Below, piece by piece: positions 43,242 to 51,986 of a stretch of 64,000 nt of DNA. Below the pieces are notes generated by a model. That model saw nothing but the letters and a program-made list of their open reading frames with translations, did no database searches and was not told the DNA's origin. Each line of letters begins with the position of its first letter. Positions within the stretch are counted from its first letter, which is position 1. Origin of the DNA: Flavobacterium sp. KACC 22763 (GTDB lineage Bacteria; Bacteroidota; Bacteroidia; Flavobacteriales; Flavobacteriaceae); NCBI RefSeq assembly GCF_028736155.1, contig NZ_CP117879.1:4154001-4218000 (forward strand), written 5' to 3'. The translations under genes were made by a program, and so were the position numbers.

Positions 43242-44117
43242 TTAAACATTCGCATTAATCGACATCAAATATTTTTTTGGTGTTGTTCCAAATTTCTTCT
43301 TGAATGCAGCAATAAAATGACTTCCCGTGCTGTAGCCAATCTTCAACCCTACTTCGTTTACATTATAAGAACCACTGTCTAAAAGTTTTCTAGCGAAATC
43401 CATTTTGTAATCAAACAAGAAACCATAAACTGTATCGCCATAAATCTGTTTGAAACCCATTTTGAGTTTTTTCAAATTCAAACCAATTTCATCTGCTAGT
43501 TCTTGCAGCCCTGGCGGTTCGGCCATATTAGCGATTACAATTTCTTTGGCTTTTCTGATTTTCAAAACATTGTCTTCATCAATCAAAAACGGACATTGTT
43601 CTGCATTTGGATCTTCGGTCCTGTTGAAATATAAACTCAACAATTCGTATCCTTTTCCTTTATAATAAAGGTTTTTTATAGACGGATGAAGATTGTAATG
43701 AAACAACTGACTCAAAACAATTGCCATTGACGGACTGATATTTCCTTCGTTATAATACTTTTTATCCTTATTATCAGGACTTAGAAAAGTAATATAATCG
43801 GCTTCGGCAGAAAATAACGCGTGAAATTTCTTGATCGACACAATTACTGAAATCGCCCACGAATTTGGAGCCAACTCTAAATTTAGCGGCAATTCTTTCT
43901 GTGGATTGTATAAAAGCAACGATTTCTCTTCTTTCAATTCTAAGGCGTAATTGCCCTGATTGAATAAAAATTTTGCATTTCCTTTTATCCCGAAGTGAAA
44001 CTGTATCAGGCCAGTACCTATTATTTCATGCTGTGCGTAGAAAGGTTCAGAACCATCATTTTGAAAACGGATCAGCGTAAAGTCGTCTTCAATTTTTATA
44101 ACTTCTTGAGAACTCAT
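43242..44117 (-). CDS. AraC-family transcriptional regulator (PchR-like layout)
   Basis: The protein has 291 residues. The C-terminal HTH pair (about 190-288) includes LQELADEIGLNLKKLKMGFKQIYG and VGLKIGYSTGSHFIAAFKKKFGTTPKKYL. The N-terminal part is a possible sensing barrel. Its sensing ligand is unknown; a PchR-type siderophore or iron role is suggested by the layout. It is divergent from hemA and sits between hemH and hemA, so heme genes are natural targets (inference). A -7 box (TACTTTTG, minus, 44218-44211) gives a leader of about 90 nt. Confidence 0.9.
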   Translation of the reverse strand: MSSQEVIKIEDDFTLIRFQNDGSEPFYAQHEIIGTGLIQFHFGIKGNAKFLFNQGNYALELKEEKSLLLYNPQKELPLNLELAPNSWAISVIVSIKKFHALFSAEADYITFLSPDNKDKKYYNEGNISPSMAIVLSQLFHYNLHPSIKNLYYKGKGYELLSLYFNRTEDPNAEQCPFLIDEDNVLKIRKAKEIVIANMAEPPGLQELADEIGLNLKKLKMGFKQIYGDTVYGFLFDYKMDFARKLLDSGSYNVNEVGLKIGYSTGSHFIAAFKKKFGTTPKKYLMSINANV

Positions 44118-44163
44118 AGCGATATTTTTTTGAAACGAAAATCAAAACAAACTCAAAATGTTA

Positions 44164-44218
44164 TTTAGAACGACTCTAAACTAATCACTTCAAACGAGTT
44201 GATTTTGCTACAAAAGTA
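44164..44218 (-). promoter_or_regulatory. Promoter and palindrome upstream of the AraC-family gene
   Basis: The -7 box TACTTTTG (minus, 44218-44211) is exact. In the leader, TTTAGA-N5-TCTAAA (44164-44180) has the same arms as the DtxR-type sites but a 5-bp spacer in place of 4, so it may or may not be recognised. Confidence 0.4.
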
Positions 44219-44312
44219 GTCCTTTTTACTCAAAAACACCTATTTAGGTTCAAAAAAACATACAGCGACATAAAAAGTACTTTTAGCGTTATTTTTATCG
44301 ATGGTATAGTAA

Positions 44313-44320
44313 TAATTTTG
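44313..44320 (+). promoter_or_regulatory. -7 box for hemA
   Basis: TAATTTTG followed by TTGC matches TAnnTTTG. A TTG codon at 44318 lies inside this box, so translation must begin downstream, at the ATG at 44345. Confidence 0.55.
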
Positions 44321-44344
44321 TTGCACTTTTATGAAAGTGAATTT

Positions 44345-45595
44345 ATGGAAAACAATAACGTACCGAAACACCTATATTTTTACTCAGTTGGTCTGAGTTA
44401 TAAAAAAGCTGATGCTGAGGTTAGAGGTCAATTTAGTTTGGATGCTGTTGCTAAAACGCGATTGCTGGAACAAGCTAAAAACGAGGGAATCGAAAGTTTA
44501 CTAGTTACTTCAACTTGCAACAGAACCGAAATCTACGGTTTTGCTGAACACCCATTTCAATTAATAAAACTTATTTGCGATAATAGTAACGGATCTGTAG
44601 ATGCTTTTCAAAAAGTTGGTTTCGTTTACAAAAATCAAGAAGCAATCAATCACTTATTTCGTGTAGGAACTGGTTTAGATAGTCAGATCTTAGGCGATTT
44701 TGAAATTATATCTCAAATAAAAACCAGTTTTACGCATTCAAAATCAATGGGATTGGCCAACGCTTTTATGGAAAGATTGGTAAATGCAGTAATTCAGGCG
44801 AGCAAAAGAATTAAAAACGAAACGGAGATAAGCTCTGGCGCTACTTCAGTTTCTTTTGCATCTGTACAATATATTTTGAAGAATGTTGAAGATATCAGCA
44901 ACAAAAACATTTTACTTTTTGGAACTGGAAAAATCGGAAGAAACACTTGCGAGAATTTAGTAAAACATACTAAAAACGAGCATATCACTTTAATAAACCG
45001 TACTAAAGATAAAGCAGAGAAATTAGCTGGAAAACTAAATCTGATTGTTAAAGATTACTCTGAATTGCATTTAGAGCTTCAAAAAGCCGATGTTGTAGTT
45101 GTTGCAACAGGCGCTCAAAACCCAACGGTTGACAAAGCGATTTTGAATCTTAAAAAACCTTTGTTGATTCTGGACTTGTCTATTCCGAAAAACGTTCATG
45201 AAAACGTAGAGGAATTAGAAGGTGTAACTTTAATCCACATGGATTATTTGTCTCAATTGACAGATGAAACTCTAGAAAACAGAAAATTACACATTCCGGC
45301 TGCAGAAGCGATCATCGAAGAAATCAAAGAAGAATTTGTTACTTGGATGAAAGGTCGAAAATTTGCTCCGACAATCAATGCTTTAAAAGAAAAATTAAAC
45401 GCTATTAAAGCTTCTGAACTAGATTTTCAAAGTAAAAAAATCGCCGATTTTAATGAAGAACAAGCTGAAATCATCAGTAACCGAATCATTCAAAAAATCA
45501 CTACACATTTCGCAAATCATTTAAAAGACGACGACACCATGGTTGATGAAAGCATCGAATGGATCGAAAAAGTCTTCAAAATAAAAGCATCTTAG
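44345..45595 (+). CDS. hemA: Glutamyl-tRNA reductase
   Basis: Starting at ATG 44345 (MENNNVPKHLYFYSVGLSYK) gives 416 residues. A frame from TTG 44318 would begin inside the -7 box. The catalytic Cys58 lies in TSTCNRTEIYGF. The NADPH-binding segment LLFGTGKIGRNTCENL and a C-terminal dimerisation helix region follow. It reduces glutamyl-tRNA to glutamate-1-semialdehyde, the first step of the C5 route to tetrapyrroles. It heads the hemA-(GxxExxY)-hemC-hemD-hemE series. Confidence 0.95.
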   Translation: MENNNVPKHLYFYSVGLSYKKADAEVRGQFSLDAVAKTRLLEQAKNEGIESLLVTSTCNRTEIYGFAEHPFQLIKLICDNSNGSVDAFQKVGFVYKNQEAINHLFRVGTGLDSQILGDFEIISQIKTSFTHSKSMGLANAFMERLVNAVIQASKRIKNETEISSGATSVSFASVQYILKNVEDISNKNILLFGTGKIGRNTCENLVKHTKNEHITLINRTKDKAEKLAGKLNLIVKDYSELHLELQKADVVVVATGAQNPTVDKAILNLKKPLLILDLSIPKNVHENVEELEGVTLIHMDYLSQLTDETLENRKLHIPAAEAIIEEIKEEFVTWMKGRKFAPTINALKEKLNAIKASELDFQSKKIADFNEEQAEIISNRIIQKITTHFANHLKDDDTMVDESIEWIEKVFKIKAS

Positions 45596-45600
45596 TTTTT

Positions 45601-45745
45601 AATTTAAACCATTAAGATATTAAGGAAATTAAGACCAATCTTTGTCAAGAGAATTAAGCCAAGCTATAACACGAGCTTAATAATCTTAAATTCTACACAA
45701 AAAGCTTAATTCTCTTAATGCCCTTAATGGTAAAAAATAAAAAAG
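45601..45745. repeat. Inverted ATTAAG/CTTAAT phrase element, left copy
   Basis: The left arm AATTTAAACCATTAAGATAT and right arm CTTAATTCT-CTTAATGCC-CTTAATGG (period 9) can pair. The ends match those of the copy at 46155-46249. The two copies bracket the GxxExxY gene. The middle segment (CAATCTTTGTC) appears inverted in the other copy. Confidence 0.8.
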
Positions 45746-45749
45746 TTCT

Positions 45750-46154
45750 ATGACAAAAAAAGAGGTTACACAATTGGCTTATGAAATTACAGGTTTTGCT
45801 ATAAAAGTGCACAAAGCTTTGGGACCTGGACTTTTAGAAAGCATATATGAGAAGTGCCTCAAATATGAATTAGAACGAAACGGATATGATGTAAAACAAC
45901 AATTATCTGTTAAAATTGATTATTACGATCTTGAATTTGAATCAGATCTAAGAATAGATCTATTGGTTAACGATTGTGTTGTTGTTGAATTAAAAGCAAT
46001 AGAAAACCTATTACCGATTCACGAAGCACAATTATTGACATATATGAAATTATTACAAAGACCTCAAGGACTATTAATAAATTTCAACACAACAAACATT
46101 GCAAAATCAATGAAACCTCTTGTGAATGATCATTTCGCAAGATTAATAGATTAA
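45750..46154 (+). CDS. GxxExxY protein (PD-(D/E)xK nuclease-like)
   Basis: This 134-residue protein contains the naming motif at 27-33 (Gly27, Glu30, Tyr33, in LGPGLLESIYEKCL) and a nuclease-like core: Asp70 in LRIDLL and Glu80-x-Lys82 in VVVELKAIENL, fitting PD-(D/E)xK. The family is widespread in Bacteroidota, and its role is unknown. It sits between hemA and hemC and is bracketed by two copies of one inverted repeat, so it looks like a cassette inserted in the heme operon. It has no relation to heme synthesis. Confidence 0.9.
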   Translation: MTKKEVTQLAYEITGFAIKVHKALGPGLLESIYEKCLKYELERNGYDVKQQLSVKIDYYDLEFESDLRIDLLVNDCVVVELKAIENLLPIHEAQLLTYMKLLQRPQGLLINFNTTNIAKSMKPLVNDHFARLID

Positions 46155-46249
46155 ATTTAAACCATTAAGATATTAAGAAAGTTAAGCTTAATTTTCTTCG
46201 ACAAAGATTGACTTAATTCTCTTAATGCCCTTAATGGTAAAAAACAAAA
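46155..46249. repeat. Inverted ATTAAG/CTTAAT phrase element, right copy
   Basis: It starts AATTTAAACCATTAAGATAT immediately after the GxxExxY stop codon and ends CTTAATTCT-CTTAATGCC-CTTAATGG-TAAAAAA just before hemC. The last 33 bp match the left copy exactly. It is shorter in the middle than that copy. Confidence 0.8.
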
Positions 46250-46250
46250 A

Positions 46251-47174
46251 ATGGCAGAAAAAACAATCAGAATAGGAACGCGTGACAGCGAATTAGCACT
46301 TTGGCAAGCACATACTGTTGAGAAAAAACTAAATGATTTAGGTTACAAAACCTCAATTGTGGCGGTTAAATCTCAAGGTGACATTATTCTTGATAAGCCG
46401 CTTTACGAATTAGGAATCACAGGAATCTTCACCAAAACGCTAGACATTGCCATGATCAATGGAGATTGTGACATTGCTGTTCACTCTATGAAAGATGTTC
46501 CAACGGCTTTACCTAAAGGAATTGTTCAAGCGGCTGTTCTACCAAGAGCCAATGTTTTGGATATTTTAGTTCATAAAGGAAATCCTGATTTTACAAATCC
46601 AAGTACAATAGCAACCGGAAGTCTGCGTCGTCAGGCACAATGGTTCAATAAATACCCAAATCATACTGTGGTTGATTTACGCGGAAATGTGAATACGCGC
46701 ATGCAGAAGTTACAAGATAACAATTGGGACGGAGCTGTTTTCGCTGCTGCAGGTTTAGAGCGAATTAACTTAAAACCTGAAAACTACATCAATTTAGATT
46801 GGATGATTCCAGCGCCGGCTCAAGGAGCAATGCTTGTGGTGGCAATGGAAAATGATAATTATACTTTGGATGCGCTTTCGCAGTTAAATGATATCGAAAC
46901 CGAAATTTGTACCTATATCGAACGTCAGTTTTTAAGAACACTTGAAGGCGGATGTACGGCACCAATTGGAGCTTTAGTAACTTATAACGAAGACGAAGAT
47001 ACTTTACATTTTCAAGGTGTTTTACTTTCTATTGACGGAAAACAGAAACTGGAAATCAATAAAACGGTTGATATTTCAGAATGGAAAAAACTAGGTTTCA
47101 ACTCTGCACAAGAGATTTTGAATAATGGAGGAACGGAATTAATGCAGAAAATCAAAGAATCCCTAAAAAAATAA
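46251..47174 (+). CDS. hemC: Hydroxymethylbilane synthase (porphobilinogen deaminase)
   Basis: This 307-residue protein has the N-terminal IRIGTRDSELALWQA, substrate-binding TGSLRRQAQW and the dipyrromethane-cofactor cysteine in LEGGCTAPIGA (about residue 240). It joins four porphobilinogens into hydroxymethylbilane. Its stop codon overlaps the hemD start (TAATG), so the two are coupled. It begins 2 bp after the repeat element. Confidence 0.96.
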   Translation: MAEKTIRIGTRDSELALWQAHTVEKKLNDLGYKTSIVAVKSQGDIILDKPLYELGITGIFTKTLDIAMINGDCDIAVHSMKDVPTALPKGIVQAAVLPRANVLDILVHKGNPDFTNPSTIATGSLRRQAQWFNKYPNHTVVDLRGNVNTRMQKLQDNNWDGAVFAAAGLERINLKPENYINLDWMIPAPAQGAMLVVAMENDNYTLDALSQLNDIETEICTYIERQFLRTLEGGCTAPIGALVTYNEDEDTLHFQGVLLSIDGKQKLEINKTVDISEWKKLGFNSAQEILNNGGTELMQKIKESLKK

Positions 47175-47839
47175 TGGCGAAACCAGTTCAGATATTATCT
47201 ACCAAAATATTATCTCCTCTTCATAAACAAGAGTTAATGAAATATGGCGTTGACTTGATCGAAGCCGATTTCATTAAAACCGAAAACAAATCTTTCGAAT
47301 TAAAAGACCTCAACGAAAGCCTGATTTTTACAAGTCAAAATGCTGTTCACAGTGTTTTATCTCATCCTAATTCAGAACAGTTAAAAAAGAAAAACGTGTA
47401 TTGTGTTGGAATTAAAACCAAAACGCTTTTAAGCGATAATGGCTTTAATGTTGTGGCTTACACAGGTTACGCTGCAGATTTAGCAGAAATTATCACTTTG
47501 ATTTATGCGAATGAAAGCTACACTTTTTTCAGCGGAAATCTTAGAAGAGACACTTTGCCTGAAGCTTTCAAAGAAAACGGAATTAAATTCAATGAAATTC
47601 AGGTTTACGAAACTACACTTCAGCCACAGAAAATAAAAGCAAATCCTGAAGCGATTTTGTTTTTTAGTCCGTCTGGAGTTAAAAGTTATTTAAAACATAA
47701 TACCATCAATAAACAAATCTGCTTTTGCATTGGAGATACCACCGCAGAAGCTTTATCAAAAATAACAAAGAATATCATCATCGCAGATCAGCCCACAATT
47801 GAAGATGTGATTGAAGATGTAATTCACGAATATAAATAA
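47174..47839 (+). CDS. hemD: Uroporphyrinogen-III synthase
   Basis: The protein has 221 residues. HemD sequences diverge strongly, but the fold markers are here: LIFTSQNAVHSVL (about 49-61), the hinge region ELVPE-like YCVGIKTKTLL, and the C-terminal ILFFSPSGVKSYL with CFCIGDTTAEAL. It closes hydroxymethylbilane with ring D inversion. The position directly after hemC (1-bp overlap) confirms the call. Confidence 0.9.
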   Translation: MAKPVQILSTKILSPLHKQELMKYGVDLIEADFIKTENKSFELKDLNESLIFTSQNAVHSVLSHPNSEQLKKKNVYCVGIKTKTLLSDNGFNVVAYTGYAADLAEIITLIYANESYTFFSGNLRRDTLPEAFKENGIKFNEIQVYETTLQPQKIKANPEAILFFSPSGVKSYLKHNTINKQICFCIGDTTAEALSKITKNIIIADQPTIEDVIEDVIHEYK

Positions 47840-47846
47840 CAACAAC

Positions 47847-47879
47847 AAACCCGACAGGTTTTTAAAACCTGTCGGGTTT
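47847..47879. repeat. 'CCGACAGG' palindrome, copy 2
   Basis: The hairpin AAACCCGACAGGTTTT/AAAACCTGTCGGGTTT lies between hemD and hemE. It differs from the copy at 33123-33155 by compensating base changes (ATCC/GGAT to ACCC/GGGT), which keeps the stem. Confidence 0.85.
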
Positions 47880-47893
47880 AAATATAGAAACTC

Positions 47894-48919
47894 ATGTTAA
47901 AAAACGACCTATTTTTAAGAGCATTAAAAGGAGAAACAGTTCAGCGTCCGCCAGTATGGATGATGCGTCAGGCAGGAAGATATTTACCAGAATTTAGAGA
48001 ACTTCGTGATAAATATGATTTCTTTACGCGTTGCGAAACTCCAGAATTAGCTGCTGAAATTACAGTTCAACCAATTCGCCGAATTGCTCCAGATGCTGCG
48101 ATTTTATTTTCGGATATTTTAGTTGTGCCTCGTGCAATGGGAATCCATGTTGAATTGAAAGATAATTTAGGTCCGATTATTCCAAATCCTATTCGTTCTT
48201 TGGCTGATGTTCACAAAGTTTATGTTCCAGATGTAAATGAAACGTTAGGTTACGTTTTTGATGCAGTAAAATTGACTAAAGAAATGTTGAACGATGAAGT
48301 GCCTTTAATTGGTTTCGCTGGTTCTCCTTGGACAATTTTCTGTTATGCTGTTGAAGGAAAAGGTTCTAAAAGTTTTGATACTGCAAAAGGATTCTGTTTC
48401 TCAAATCCAGCTGCGGCACATACATTATTGCAAAAAATCACAGATACAACTATTTTATACTTAAAAGAAAAAGTAAAATCGGGTGTAAATGCCGTTCAGA
48501 TTTTTGATTCTTGGGGAGGAATGCTTTCTCCTGTTGACTATCAAGAATTTTCATGGAAATACATTAACCAGATTGTTGACGCTTTAGCAGATATTACGCC
48601 TGTTATTGTTTTCGGAAAAGGATGTTGGTTTGCTCTAGGCGAAATGGGTAAAAGTAAAGCTTCGGCTTTAGGAGTTGACTGGACTTGTTCGGCTAGAAAT
48701 GCTCGTTATCTGTCTGGTGGAAACATCACTTTACAAGGAAACTTTGATCCGTCAAGATTGCTTTCTCCAATTCCGACTATCAAGAAAATGGTTCACGAAA
48801 TGATCGACGAGTTCGGAAAAGATAAATATATTGTAAATTTAGGTCACGGAATTTTACCAAATATCCCTGTAGATCACGCCAAAGCGTTTATTGATGCTGT
48901 GAAAGAATACGGGCAATAG
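47894..48919 (+). CDS. hemE: Uroporphyrinogen decarboxylase
   Basis: At 341 residues this has normal length. The hallmark [20 protein letters not shown] lies near the N-terminus, the substrate Asp lies in LFSDILVVP, and the segment [20 protein letters not shown] and C-terminal [19 protein letters not shown] are typical. It removes four carboxyl groups from uroporphyrinogen III to give coproporphyrinogen III. It follows hemD by 54 bp, the gap being filled by a palindrome. Confidence 0.96.
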   Translation: MLKNDLFLRALKGETVQRPPVWMMRQAGRYLPEFRELRDKYDFFTRCETPELAAEITVQPIRRIAPDAAILFSDILVVPRAMGIHVELKDNLGPIIPNPIRSLADVHKVYVPDVNETLGYVFDAVKLTKEMLNDEVPLIGFAGSPWTIFCYAVEGKGSKSFDTAKGFCFSNPAAAHTLLQKITDTTILYLKEKVKSGVNAVQIFDSWGGMLSPVDYQEFSWKYINQIVDALADITPVIVFGKGCWFALGEMGKSKASALGVDWTCSARNARYLSGGNITLQGNFDPSRLLSPIPTIKKMVHEMIDEFGKDKYIVNLGHGILPNIPVDHAKAFIDAVKEYGQ

Positions 48920-48921
48920 TA

Positions 48922-48992
48922 GTTGATGGTTGATGGTTTTTGGTTGATAGTTAAGCGTCCAAAAACCATCAACCATAAACCAAAAACTTAAA
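48922..48992. repeat. Inverted phrase repeat of period 7 (TTGATGG type)
   Basis: The left arm reads TTGATGG, TTGATGG, TTTTTGG, TTGATAG. The right arm reads CCAAAAACCATCAACC, then ATAAACCAAAAAC. The arms can pair into a long hairpin between hemE and the next gene. Confidence 0.7.
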
Positions 48993-48995
48993 ACC

Positions 48996-49373
48996 ATGCT
49001 CAACAAAGGTTTACGAGACGAAGAAAAAATTAGAATCGATAACGTTCTCAAAACGTTACGAACTCTTGTTTTTGTACCTTATCCTCTGAGTCACTTGCAA
49101 GTAACTGATATTGAAAATCAGCTGAAAGAATTTGGTTTAAACATTGAAACTTTAGTCGATTATTCCAATGACAATTTAATCACATTATTAATGCGTCTTC
49201 ATTTTGATTGGGATCAATTAGAGCAGTTTACAGATATTTTAATTGAATTTTCTAAAACAGAAAGTTATAATTTTTCAGAAAAAGCATTAGCGATTTATCA
49301 ATATATTCAGCAAGAAAGCAAAGTTTTTTCTTTCGGAATAAACTCGAAAATTTCATCAATTAAAAACAAATAA
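48996..49373 (+). CDS. Conserved small protein in the heme cluster, function unknown
   Basis: This 125-residue protein is predicted mostly helical, with no signal peptide, membrane helix or metal motif. Visible segments are LRTLVFVPYPLSHLQVTDIENQL and HFDWDQLEQFTDILIEFS. It lies between hemE and an acetyltransferase gene, 1 bp before the latter. I do not recognise the family. The position suggests cotranscription with the heme genes. Confidence 0.7.
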   Translation: MLNKGLRDEEKIRIDNVLKTLRTLVFVPYPLSHLQVTDIENQLKEFGLNIETLVDYSNDNLITLLMRLHFDWDQLEQFTDILIEFSKTESYNFSEKALAIYQYIQQESKVFSFGINSKISSIKNK

Positions 49374-49374
49374 A

Positions 49375-49920
49375 ATGAGTTTTACAGATTGGAAAACAGA
49401 CCGAATCGATGCTATTCTTCCCGAAGAATTCTACAAACTGATTGATAAAAATAAAACTCACATAGGAAAGACATTTCCTGTCACTCTTGCCAATTCAGAT
49501 TCTCCTGAAAAAGCTCAAAATTTCATATCGCTAAGCGTCGATAAAGAGAGAAACAAAGAAGGTTTTCATTTTTATGCCCGAGATATTAAAACCAACGATT
49601 TGATTGGTTATTTGTGTGTAAAAACGATCGATTATCGCATTTCTAAATGTGAATTCGGATATTTTATTGATGAAGATTATCAAGGAAAAGGAATTACCTC
49701 AAAAATGGTTTCTGATGCCCTTGATTTTTGTTTCAATGAATTGGAGCTTAATAAAGTTTTCATCTGTACATCAGAAGTTAATTTGGCAAGTCAGCGAATT
49801 GCATTAAAACATAATTTTAAACAAGAAGGAATTTTAAGAGACGAATTTAGAAACGGTGATGGCACTTTGCAAAATTCTGTTTACTTCGGACTTCTTAAAT
49901 CGGAATATATTAAACCATGA
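49375..49920 (+). CDS. GNAT N-acetyltransferase (RimJ/RimL type)
   Basis: This 181-residue protein has the GNAT acetyl-CoA motif YFIDEDYQGKGITSKMV (about 101-117), with the Q-x-x-G-x-G/A pattern, and the later QRIALKHNFKQEGILRDEF typical of the RimJ/RimL branch. The acetylated target (a protein N-terminus or small amine) is unknown. Its stop overlaps the hemF start by 4 bp (ATGA), so the two are coupled. Confidence 0.9.
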   Translation: MSFTDWKTDRIDAILPEEFYKLIDKNKTHIGKTFPVTLANSDSPEKAQNFISLSVDKERNKEGFHFYARDIKTNDLIGYLCVKTIDYRISKCEFGYFIDEDYQGKGITSKMVSDALDFCFNELELNKVFICTSEVNLASQRIALKHNFKQEGILRDEFRNGDGTLQNSVYFGLLKSEYIKP

Positions 49921-50822
49921 AAGACAAATTTTACGCATACATACAAAATTTACAAGACCAGATCTGCGCTGGATTAGAAGCTGTTGATGGAACTGCAAAA
50001 TTCCGTGAAGATTTATGGAAACGTCCAGAAGGCGGAGGCGGAAGAACACGCGTTATTGAAAACGGAAATGTTTTTGAAAAAGGCGGTGTCAACATTTCTG
50101 CCGTTCATGGAAAACTTCCTGAAACAATGCAAAAAATGTTTGGCGTTGGCGAAGCAGATTTCTTCGCTTGCGGATTAAGCTTAGTGATTCATCCGAAAAA
50201 CCCAATGGTTCCTACCGTGCATGCCAATTGGCGATATTTTGAAATGTACGACGAATCTGGAAAAGTAATCGAACAATGGTTTGGTGGCGGACAGGATTTG
50301 ACGCCTTATTATTTGTTTGAAGAAGATGCAAAACACTTTCACCAAACTTGTAAAATAGCTTGCGACAAACATAATCCAGAGTTTTATCCAAAATACAAAA
50401 AACAATGCGATTCGTATTTTTGGAACGCACACCGAAATGAAGCCCGCGGACTTGGAGGTTTGTTCTTTGATTATTGCAAAGCAAATGAACAAATGTCAAT
50501 GGAAAACTGGTACGATTTTGTAACCGAAGTTGGAAATAGTTTCCTTGAAGCTTATGTGCCAATTGTGGAAAGAAGGAAAAATCTAGAGTATACGTCAGAA
50601 CAAAGAACTTGGCAAGAAATCCGTCGCGGCCGTTATGTTGAATTCAATTTGGTTCATGACAAAGGAACTTTGTTTGGTTTAAAAACAAACGGAAGAATCG
50701 AAAGTATTTTGATGAGTTTGCCTCCGCATGTTCAATGGGTTTATGATCATCATCCAGAAACAGGAAGCGAAGAAGAGAAATTGAGTAATGTGTTGGCAAA
50801 TCCGCGTGAGTGGATTTCGTAA
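49917..50822 (+). CDS. hemF: Oxygen-dependent coproporphyrinogen-III oxidase
   Basis: This 301-residue protein has the hallmark FREDLWKRPEGGGGRTRVIE, followed by NGNVFEKGGVN, then GGGQDLTPYYLFEED and GLGGLFFDY, all typical of HemF. It converts coproporphyrinogen III to protoporphyrinogen IX using oxygen, which points to an aerobic organism; HemN is not in the window. Its product would be the substrate of HemJ at 40891-41439. Confidence 0.96.
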   Translation: MKDKFYAYIQNLQDQICAGLEAVDGTAKFREDLWKRPEGGGGRTRVIENGNVFEKGGVNISAVHGKLPETMQKMFGVGEADFFACGLSLVIHPKNPMVPTVHANWRYFEMYDESGKVIEQWFGGGQDLTPYYLFEEDAKHFHQTCKIACDKHNPEFYPKYKKQCDSYFWNAHRNEARGLGGLFFDYCKANEQMSMENWYDFVTEVGNSFLEAYVPIVERRKNLEYTSEQRTWQEIRRGRYVEFNLVHDKGTLFGLKTNGRIESILMSLPPHVQWVYDHHPETGSEEEKLSNVLANPREWIS

Positions 50823-50834
50823 CCTAAAATTTAA

Positions 50835-50974
50835 TTAACACATAGAAACATAGATTTAAAGACCTATCTTAGAGGTGATTTTAGAAAATTGTATTTTTTC
50901 ACATAGCTAGATGTGTGGATTATTTAAATTAAACGTCTTTTCAAATTATCTAAAACTATGTTTCTATGCGTTTA
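50835..50974. repeat. 'CATAGAAACATAG' element, copy 3, reaching into a gene start
   Basis: The left arm TTAACACATAGAAACATAG and right arm ACTATGTTTCTATGCGTTTA pair. A central CACATAGCTAGATGTG is present. The ATG of the DUF4421 gene (50966) is the second ATG of the right arm (TATGCGTTT; other copies have TATGTGTTT). Confidence 0.75.
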
Positions 50975-51904
50975 GCACTAATTTACGCCACATTCTTTAT
51001 CAGCATTTTTGGGTGTTTTGCCCAAAATGATTCCCTGCAAAATCCGTATTTTAAATCATATAATGATAAAATTACTGCTAGTATTTATTATCTAGATACT
51101 TCCAATAGTTTTCAGATTGCTTCAGATAATACCGATACGAAAACGTATGTAAATCTAATTCCAAATCGAAGAGAACAAATAGGTTTTACACTAAACTATA
51201 AAATCATTGATATTACAATTGGTTTTGCTCCCAAATTTTTAAGTCAGAACAAAGGTGATTCTCATTCCAAGAACTTTAATTTCAATACCCGTTTTTACTT
51301 AAAAAAATGGATGCAGTCTTTGACTTTTATCAATCAGAAAGGGTTTTATATTAGTGATGACAACATTACGGCCCAGCTTCCTAACATGCGAACAACAAAA
51401 ATTGGCGGATCGACTTCTTACGTTTTCAATGAAAAATTCTCTTTTAGAACATTGGTAAGTCAAAATGAATGGCAGACCAAAAGTTCTGGTAGTTTTATCC
51501 CGACTTTCTCGTTTTATTACACCAATTTAGACCTAAACACTCCCGACTCGTCTCCTGGAGATATTTATGTTATAACGCTGGCGCCCTCCTATTTTTACAA
51601 TTTCGTAATCAGTGATCGGATTTTAATTGGTGCCGGACTTGCTTTGGGAGGCGGACTTAATATTATTGATAAAGAAACCTCCGCTTTATATCAGGCCGAC
51701 TTCAATTTGAAACTGGCTTATAACAAAGATCGTTTTTTTGGTTTTGCAAGTCTTAACACAATAGGTTTTGCACAAGATGATAAAGTCGATCCGCGATTGA
51801 ATGATAATATTTCTACTCTAAAATTGTCTATTGGTTACCGATTTGACCCTCCGAAAAAAGTAAAAGAAGTTTACGATAAGGTCAATGAAAAAATCGGACT
51901 GTAG
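50966..51904 (+). CDS. DUF4421-type outer-membrane beta-barrel protein
   Basis: The protein has 312 residues. The signal peptide (LIYATFFISIFGCFAQ) is followed by YFKSYNDKITASIYYLDTSNSF, which I associate with DUF4421, and by alternating strands to the C-terminus, consistent with a barrel. The start codon and first codons come from the right arm of the repeat at 50835-50974. No other in-frame ATG with a full signal peptide exists downstream. Function unknown; located in the outer membrane by inference. Confidence 0.82.
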   Translation: MRLALIYATFFISIFGCFAQNDSLQNPYFKSYNDKITASIYYLDTSNSFQIASDNTDTKTYVNLIPNRREQIGFTLNYKIIDITIGFAPKFLSQNKGDSHSKNFNFNTRFYLKKWMQSLTFINQKGFYISDDNITAQLPNMRTTKIGGSTSYVFNEKFSFRTLVSQNEWQTKSSGSFIPTFSFYYTNLDLNTPDSSPGDIYVITLAPSYFYNFVISDRILIGAGLALGGGLNIIDKETSALYQADFNLKLAYNKDRFFGFASLNTIGFAQDDKVDPRLNDNISTLKLSIGYRFDPPKKVKEVYDKVNEKIGL

Positions 51905-51986
51905 GAAATCTTAATCTGAAATAAACCGCAAGCACAATAAAAATGCTTAAATTACAGAGATTTATGAAAAACTAAAATTCATTATT

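Noticed and set aside
44318..44344. TTG start of hemA at 44318
   Set aside because: It lies inside the -7 box; the ATG at 44345 matches the usual HemA start.
45601..46249. Classical insertion sequence around the GxxExxY gene
   Set aside because: No transposase and no target-site duplication could be recognised. The flanks are hairpin repeats, not IS ends.
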